Of a stretch of 9,819 bases of DNA, positions 6,243-9,819 are shown one piece after another. Within the stretch, counting starts at the first letter, position 1; every line of letters begins with the position of its first letter. The position numbers and the translations under genes were made by a program. Source of the DNA: Sporichthyaceae bacterium (GTDB lineage Bacteria > Actinomycetota > Actinomycetes > JACCUZ01); contig JACCUZ010000252.1 of assembly GCA_013698395.1 (NCBI GenBank), positions 1-9,819 on the forward strand, written 5' to 3'. The notes below the pieces were generated by a model that saw only the letters and a list, made by a program, of their open reading frames with translations, searched no databases and was not told the origin of the DNA.

Positions 6243-7196
6243 CTAGGGGCGGAGGTCGGCGAACCGTGAGCTGGCCGCCGCGAACGCGGTCAGCACGCGG
6301 TTCAGGGAGCTGGTGAGCCCCCAGCGGTCGGCGAGCTCGACCAGCCGCTCGGGGTCGTGCGGCTGCGCCGGGATGATCGAGTCGTACGCCGGCAGAACGA
6401 CGTCGGTCGCCACCGCGACGACACGCGGAGCCACCGCCAGGTAGTCGCTCGCCGCCGCCAGCCTGCTGCGCGCCCCCGCCGGCATCCCGGTGTCGCCTGC
6501 GTCGAGCGCGGCCAGGATGCCGGTCAGCGAGCCGTACCTCGTCACGAGCGCGGCGGCGGTCTTCTCACCCACCCCGGCGACACCCGGGAGCCCGTCGCTG
6601 GGGTCACCGCGCAAGGTCGCGAAGTCGGCGTAGGCCCGGCCCGGGATGCCGTACCTCGCGGTGACGGTCGCCTCGTCGACCACCTCGTGCCGTCCGACGC
6701 CGCGGGCGGTGTAGAGCACCCGCACCCGCCGTGCGTCGTCGACGAGCTGGAAGAGGTCCCGGTCACCCGTGACCACGTCGACCGGACGGGCGGACGCCGT
6801 CGCGAGGGTGCCGATGACGTCGTCGGCCTCGTATCCCTCCGCGCCCAGTACGGGGACGCCCAGCGCGGCGAGCACGTCCTCGATGATGGCCACCTGGGGA
6901 ATCAGCGGGTCGGGAACCTGCTCCTCGTCACCGCTGGCCACCCGGTGCGCCTTGTACGACGGGATGGCCTCGACCCGGAAGGCCGGCCGCCAGTCACGGT
7001 CCATGCAGGCGACCAGGTGGGTGGGGGTCCGGTCGGTGACCAGCCTGGCGATGAAGTCCAGCAGCCCGCGGACCGCGTTGACCGGGGTCCCGTCCGGCGC
7101 GGTGATGGAGTCGGGGACGCCGAAGAACGCGCGGAAGTACAGCGACGGCGTGTCGAGCACCATCAGCCGGCCGCCGGTCGGCTCCACCTCGGGCAC
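6243..7196 (-). CDS. 5'-3' exonuclease, FEN/PolI N-terminal-domain family
   Basis: This is a stand-alone 317-residue protein equivalent to the 5'-nuclease domain of DNA polymerase I. The metal-binding acidic clusters are all present: D15 in VLDTPSLYFRAFFG; D66 and D68 in CMDRDWRPAFR, followed by YKAHR; E120, E123, D125 and D126 in GAEGYEADDVIGTLA; D145 and D147 in VVTGDRDLFQLV; D198 and D201 in LRGDPSDGLPGVAGVGEKTA, which also contains the helix-three-turn-helix DNA-binding loop. The family removes 5' flaps and RNA primers during repair and lagging-strand maturation. A homologue sits in the same place in the M. tuberculosis locus. The start is taken as GTG (7194-7196 on the complement), with a weak GGCAGG upstream; an internal ATG at 7161-7163 would give 306 residues starting just before the conserved LDTPSLYFRAFFG and is a real alternative. 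It is convergent with helY and divergent from pepE. Confidence 0.9.
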   Translation of the reverse strand: MPEVEPTGGRLMVLDTPSLYFRAFFGVPDSITAPDGTPVNAVRGLLDFIARLVTDRTPTHLVACMDRDWRPAFRVEAIPSYKAHRVASGDEEQVPDPLIPQVAIIEDVLAALGVPVLGAEGYEADDVIGTLATASARPVDVVTGDRDLFQLVDDARRVRVLYTARGVGRHEVVDEATVTARYGIPGRAYADFATLRGDPSDGLPGVAGVGEKTAAALVTRYGSLTGILAALDAGDTGMPAGARSRLAAASDYLAVAPRVVAVATDVVLPAYDSIIPAQPHDPERLVELADRWGLTSSLNRVLTAFAAASSRFADLRP

Positions 7197-7244
7197 GTGC
7201 TGAGCCTGCCAGACCGGACCCGCCGAGGCCGGGCAGCGGCGGGT

Positions 7245-7250
7245 TACATT
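7245..7250 (+). promoter_or_regulatory. -10 element of putative leaderless pepE promoter (TACATT)
   Basis: TACATT matches TANNNT and ends six bases before the pepE ATG at 7257, the same geometry as at helY. No ribosome binding site or clear -35 element is present in the 60-bp divergent gap (7197-7256). The promoter of the divergent exonuclease is not recognisable in that gap. Confidence 0.5.
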
Positions 7251-7256
7251 GCCGCC

Positions 7257-8369
7257 ATGACCGTTCGAGCCGTCTCACCCGACCGGCTGTCACACGCCCG
7301 GACCGCCGCCGCCACCGCCGGCATCGACGCGCTGCTGGTGACGCCAGGCCCCGACCTGCGCTGGCTCACAGGCTACGAGGCGCTGCCGCTGGAGCGGCTG
7401 ACCTGCCTGGTGGTGCCGGCAGAGGGGGAGTCCTTCCTCGTCGCGCCTGGGCTCGAGGTTCCCGCCGTGGAGGCGTCGGGCGTGCCGGGGCTCGGCATCG
7501 AGGTCGTCGGGTGGGGGGAGACCGAGGACCCCTACGCGTTGGTCGCCGACCGGCTCGCCACCGCGTCGCGGGTCGGGTTGGCCAACCGCATGTGGGCCGA
7601 GCAGGTGCTCCGGTTCCGGGCGGCCCTGCCGGCGGCAGAGCAGACGCTCGCCTCCGACGTGCTCGCCGACCTGCGGATGCGCAAGGCCCCCGACGAGGTC
7701 GACGCGCTGCGCCGGGCAGGGCAGGCGATCGACCGGGTGCACCAGCGGATGGCGGAGTTCCTCGTGCCCGGCCGCAGCGAGCGGGACGCGGGGAGGCTGA
7801 TCGCGGCAGCCATCCTCGAGGAAGGGCACCAGACGGTCGACTTCGTGATCGTCGGGTCCGGTCCGAACGGTGCCTCGCCCCACCACGAGGTCGGCAGCCG
7901 CGTTCTCGAGAGCGGGGACGCCGTCGTGGTGGACATCGGTGGCACGACCCCGGAGGGTTACTGCTCCGACTGCACGCGGATGTACGCGCTGGGCGAGCCT
8001 CCGGCAGAGTTCCGCGAGTACTTCCCGGTGCTGCACGCGGCCCAGCTGGCGGCTTGCGCGCAGGCCCGGCCAGGAGTCACCGCCGAGTCCGTGGACGCTG
8101 CGGCCCGCACCGTCATCGCCGAGGCCGGTTTCGGTGCGGCCTTCGTGCACCGCACCGGGCACGGGATCGGAGTCGAGACCCATGAGGATCCCTACATCGT
8201 CTCCGGCAACACCACGGTGCTGGAGCCGGGCATGGCCTTCTCCATCGAGCCGGGCATCTACCTGGCCGGCAAGCATGGCGCACGCATCGAGGACATCGTC
8301 GTTCTGACCGGGGAGGGCATCGAACGGCTCAACGTCACCGACCGCGACGTCGTCGGCCTGCCGGCGTGA
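7257..8369 (+). CDS. pepE: M24-family aminopeptidase/Xaa-Pro dipeptidase
   Basis: This is a 370-residue cytoplasmic metallopeptidase. An N-terminal creatinase/prolidase-type domain covers about residues 1-130 (DLRWLTGYEALPLERLTCLVV). The pita-bread catalytic domain follows, with all five metal ligands: D226 (VVVDIGG), D238 (YCSDCTRMY), H302 (HRTGHGIGVETHE), E331 (FSIEPGIY) and E345 (ARIEDIVVL). The PHH at 208-210 matches the conserved substrate-site histidine region. The family cleaves dipeptides or N-terminal residues next to proline using two Mn or Co ions. Length and position after helY and the exonuclease match M. tuberculosis PepE, hence the symbol. The open frame extends far upstream over the exonuclease gene, but that part is antisense shadow; the ATG at 7257 begins the domain and has a leaderless-type -10. 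Its TGA overlaps the next gene's GTG. Confidence 0.92.
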   Translation: MTVRAVSPDRLSHARTAAATAGIDALLVTPGPDLRWLTGYEALPLERLTCLVVPAEGESFLVAPGLEVPAVEASGVPGLGIEVVGWGETEDPYALVADRLATASRVGLANRMWAEQVLRFRAALPAAEQTLASDVLADLRMRKAPDEVDALRRAGQAIDRVHQRMAEFLVPGRSERDAGRLIAAAILEEGHQTVDFVIVGSGPNGASPHHEVGSRVLESGDAVVVDIGGTTPEGYCSDCTRMYALGEPPAEFREYFPVLHAAQLAACAQARPGVTAESVDAAARTVIAEAGFGAAFVHRTGHGIGVETHEDPYIVSGNTTVLEPGMAFSIEPGIYLAGKHGARIEDIVVLTGEGIERLNVTDRDVVGLPA

Positions 8370-9529
8370 TCGCACGAGGACGCCGGCCGGTCGAGCGGCA
8401 CCTGCCCACCGAGGAGGCGGCTGCGCTGTTGGACCTGACCCGCGAGCTCGCCAGCGAGGAGCTGGCGCCGCGTGTCAACGCGTACGAGGCGGAGAGCCGG
8501 TTCCCCCGCGAGGTGTTCCACACCATCGGCAGGGCGGGCCTGCTCGGGCTTCCCTACGATGAGCGATGGGGCGGTGGCGGGCAGCCCTACGAGGTGTATC
8601 TGCAGGTGGTGGAGGAGCTGGCCACCGTCTGGGCGACCGTGGCCGAGGGGGTCAGCGTTCACACGCTGGCGTGCTATCCGCTGGCTGGTTTCGGCAGCGA
8701 CGAGCAGCGCGACCGCTGGCTGCCGGACCTGCTCGGCGGCGAGCTGCTGGGCGCCTACTGCCTGTCCGAGCCGCAGTCCGGCTCCGACGCGGCCGCACTG
8801 ACGACCCGCGCGGTGGTCGACGGTGACGTCTATGTCGTCGACGGCACGAAGTCGTGGATCACCCACGGTGGCGAGGCCGACTTCTACAGCCTGCTGTGCC
8901 GGACCTCCGACGAAGGCAGCCGCGGCATCGCCTGCCTCCTGGTGGACGCCACGACGGATGGGGTCTCCGCGGCGGCTCCGGAACGCAAGATGGGCTTCAC
9001 CGGGTCGACGACTGCGCAGATGCGCTTCGACGGTGCGCGGGTCGCCCGGGACCGGCTGCTCGGGGCAGAGGGGGAGGGCTTCCGGATCGCCCTGGCCGCG
9101 CTGGACGGCGGCCGCCTGGGCATCGCCGCGTGCGCCGTGGGACTGGCCCAGAACGCCCTCGACGTCGCAGTCGCCTGGGCGGGGGAGCGACGCCAGTTCG
9201 GCAGGGAGCTCAGGGAGTTCCAGGGCGTCTCGTTCATGCTCGCCGACATGGCCACCGGCGTCGAGGCCGGTCGGGCGCTCTACCTCGATGCAGCCCGCCG
9301 CCGTGACCGGGGGGAGGCGTTCGGCAAGTCCGCGGCGATGGCCAAGCTGTTCTGCACCGACATGGCCATGAAGGTGACGACAGACGCGGTCCAGGTTCTC
9401 GGCGGCTACGGGTACGTCCAGGACTTCCCGGTCGAGCGGCTCATGCGCGAGGCCAAGGCGCTCCAGATCGTGGAGGGCACCAACCAGGTCCAGCGGATGG
9501 TCATCGGGCGCCACCTCACCCGGCCCTGA
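8366..9529 (+). CDS. acyl-CoA dehydrogenase
   Basis: This is a 387-residue flavoenzyme of the acyl-CoA dehydrogenase family, of full normal length. Both family signatures are present: CLSEPQSGSDA at residues 132-142 and QVLGGYGYVQDFPVERLMREAK at 343-364. The R-QFG motif for FAD/dimer contacts is at 275-279 (RRQFG). The catalytic base is predicted as E370 in VEGTNQVQRMVIGRHL. It should introduce the alpha-beta double bond into an acyl-CoA and pass electrons to an electron-transfer flavoprotein. Chain-length or branched-chain preference cannot be read safely. The GTG start at 8366 overlaps the pepE stop as GTGA and has no good ribosome site, so translation is probably coupled to pepE. The N-terminal RHLPTEEAAALLDLTRELAS is typical of actinobacterial members, supporting the start. 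No biochemical link to a peptidase is known to me. Confidence 0.93.
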   Translation: MIARGRRPVERHLPTEEAAALLDLTRELASEELAPRVNAYEAESRFPREVFHTIGRAGLLGLPYDERWGGGGQPYEVYLQVVEELATVWATVAEGVSVHTLACYPLAGFGSDEQRDRWLPDLLGGELLGAYCLSEPQSGSDAAALTTRAVVDGDVYVVDGTKSWITHGGEADFYSLLCRTSDEGSRGIACLLVDATTDGVSAAAPERKMGFTGSTTAQMRFDGARVARDRLLGAEGEGFRIALAALDGGRLGIAACAVGLAQNALDVAVAWAGERRQFGRELREFQGVSFMLADMATGVEAGRALYLDAARRRDRGEAFGKSAAMAKLFCTDMAMKVTTDAVQVLGGYGYVQDFPVERLMREAKALQIVEGTNQVQRMVIGRHLTRP

Positions 9530-9672
9530 TCCTCAAGGTCGGCCCCGCGGGTGTCGAGGTAGGCCCTGCGTCGCCGTTCGGCGGCGTGGACGGGACACGG
9601 TGATCCCTGCGGCCCCCACCGACCCGCGGACCCTCGGCTCGAGGGCGAGCGGGCACGGAGACACCCGGTCGC
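9530..9672. other. intergenic stretch after the acyl-CoA dehydrogenase gene
   Basis: No convincing gene is seen here. It holds a CTCAAG-N15-GTCGAGGT sequence (9532-9560) resembling the sigma-28-like element at 1295. A weak stem CGCC/GGCG lies at 9572-9583, and a better one, GCTCG-AGGG-CGAGC, at 9637-9650. If the gene at the right edge is on the minus strand, this is a convergent gap. Confidence 0.5.
9637..9650. terminator. possible bidirectional terminator hairpin
   Basis: GCTCG (9637-9641) and CGAGC (9646-9650) form a 5-bp stem with an AGGG loop, 23 bases beyond the stop of the possible minus-strand gene and about 107 bases after the acyl-CoA dehydrogenase stop. The stem is short and lacks a T-tract, so the call is weak. 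Confidence 0.25.
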
Positions 9673-9819
9673 CTAGGTCGTAGGGGGAGTGAATGGCGAG
9701 ACCGGCTCGTCTGTCGAGCCGGCTGACGCCGACCGCGAGGTCGACGGCAGCCCGGCCAGCGGACGGGAGAGCTCGATGCGCACGGTCCTGTGCAGCACAA
9801 CGGCGGGGCGGCGTGCCTT
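9673..9819 (-). CDS. probable C-terminus of an unidentified minus-strand protein
   Basis: An open frame enters from the right edge on the minus strand and ends at TAG (9673-9675). The visible 48 residues read ...ARRPAVVLHRTVRIELSRPLAG..., a strand-like segment, then a serine/threonine/proline-rich tail ending SPFTPPTT. In bases 9748-9819 the first, second and third codon positions of this frame show the high/low/high GC pattern of a real gene. In 9676-9747 the pattern does not favour this strand, which fits a disordered tail or non-coding DNA. A perfect 8-bp hairpin (9702-9722) lies within it. No family is recognised. The alternative is a plus-strand gene starting at ATG 9776 after GGGAG (9765-9769). 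Confidence 0.35.
   Translation of the reverse strand, partial: KARRPAVVLHRTVRIELSRPLAGLPSTSRSASAGSTDEPVSPFTPPTT
9702..9722. repeat. perfect 8-bp inverted repeat, terminator-like
   Basis: CCGGCTCG (9702-9709) and CGAGCCGG (9715-9722) flank a TCTGT loop, giving one of the strongest hairpins in the window. It would serve as a terminator for the acyl-CoA dehydrogenase operon, or it lies in the tail of the minus-strand reading frame. No T-tract follows on either strand. Confidence 0.45.

Noticed and set aside
6357..7256. 300-codon upstream extension of the pepE frame, giving a 670-residue protein
   Set aside because: The extension overlaps the minus-strand exonuclease gene, whose catalytic residues are all intact. 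Its translation is low-complexity R/G/V/D-rich shadow, and the M24 protein starts naturally at 7257.
8258..9514. 418-codon minus-strand open frame opposite the acyl-CoA dehydrogenase
   Set aside because: Shadow of a well-supported gene on the other strand; no recognisable domain.
9776..9819. Plus-strand gene starting at ATG 9776 after GGGAG
   Set aside because: The ribosome site is good, but only 14 codons are visible and their codon-position composition fits the opposite strand better. Kept only as an alternative.
1..9819. Mobile elements, CRISPR arrays, tRNA/rRNA genes, riboswitches, toxin-antitoxin or phage-defence cassettes
   Set aside because: No transposase, integrase, regularly spaced repeats, cloverleaf or known defence domain was seen; all long genes belong to conserved housekeeping families in a known order.

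Overview
The window reads as a core chromosomal segment from a high-GC actinobacterium. The base composition is GC-rich throughout, with strong G/C preference at third codon positions and frequent GTG starts. The gene order pafB-pafC-tatA-tatC-helY, then a 5'-3' exonuclease and pepE, matches what I recall of the Mycobacterium tuberculosis Rv2096c-Rv2089c region. It is not an exact copy. Two small genes sit between pafC and tatA, the small membrane-protein gene I recall after helY in M. tuberculosis is absent, and an acyl-CoA dehydrogenase gene is coupled to pepE. A possible sigma-28/WhiG-type promoter would fit a motile or sporulating genus, but the genus cannot be fixed from this sequence.

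Layout. Bases 1-1258 hold the end of pafB and all of pafC, overlapping by 4 bases (GTGA); these are WYL-domain activators of the DNA-damage response. Bases 1259-2002 hold a 110-residue four-cysteine zinc-ribbon-like protein, with its own ribosome binding site and a possible sigma-28-type promoter, and an 85-residue single-span membrane protein. Bases 2012-3277 are tatA and tatC, the twin-arginine translocase. Two perfect 8-bp hairpins follow tatC. Bases 3377-6100 are helY, a Ski2/Mtr4-like helicase with its own apparently leaderless promoter. A 142-bp convergent gap with several hairpins separates it from the minus-strand exonuclease (6243-7196). A 60-bp divergent gap leads to the plus-strand pair pepE (7257-8369) and acyl-CoA dehydrogenase (8366-9529), which overlap by GTGA. 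The last 290 bases hold a non-coding stretch and probably the tail of an unidentified minus-strand gene.

No mobile element, CRISPR array, tRNA, rRNA or phage gene was seen. The genes serve general housekeeping: stress transcription, folded-protein export, RNA/DNA processing, peptide turnover and acyl-CoA oxidation. I do not see an undescribed multi-gene system. The items most worth checking are regulatory: a repeated TANNNT-N6-start arrangement implying leaderless mRNAs, a possible alternative-sigma promoter before the four-cysteine protein, and the dyad elements flanking helY.
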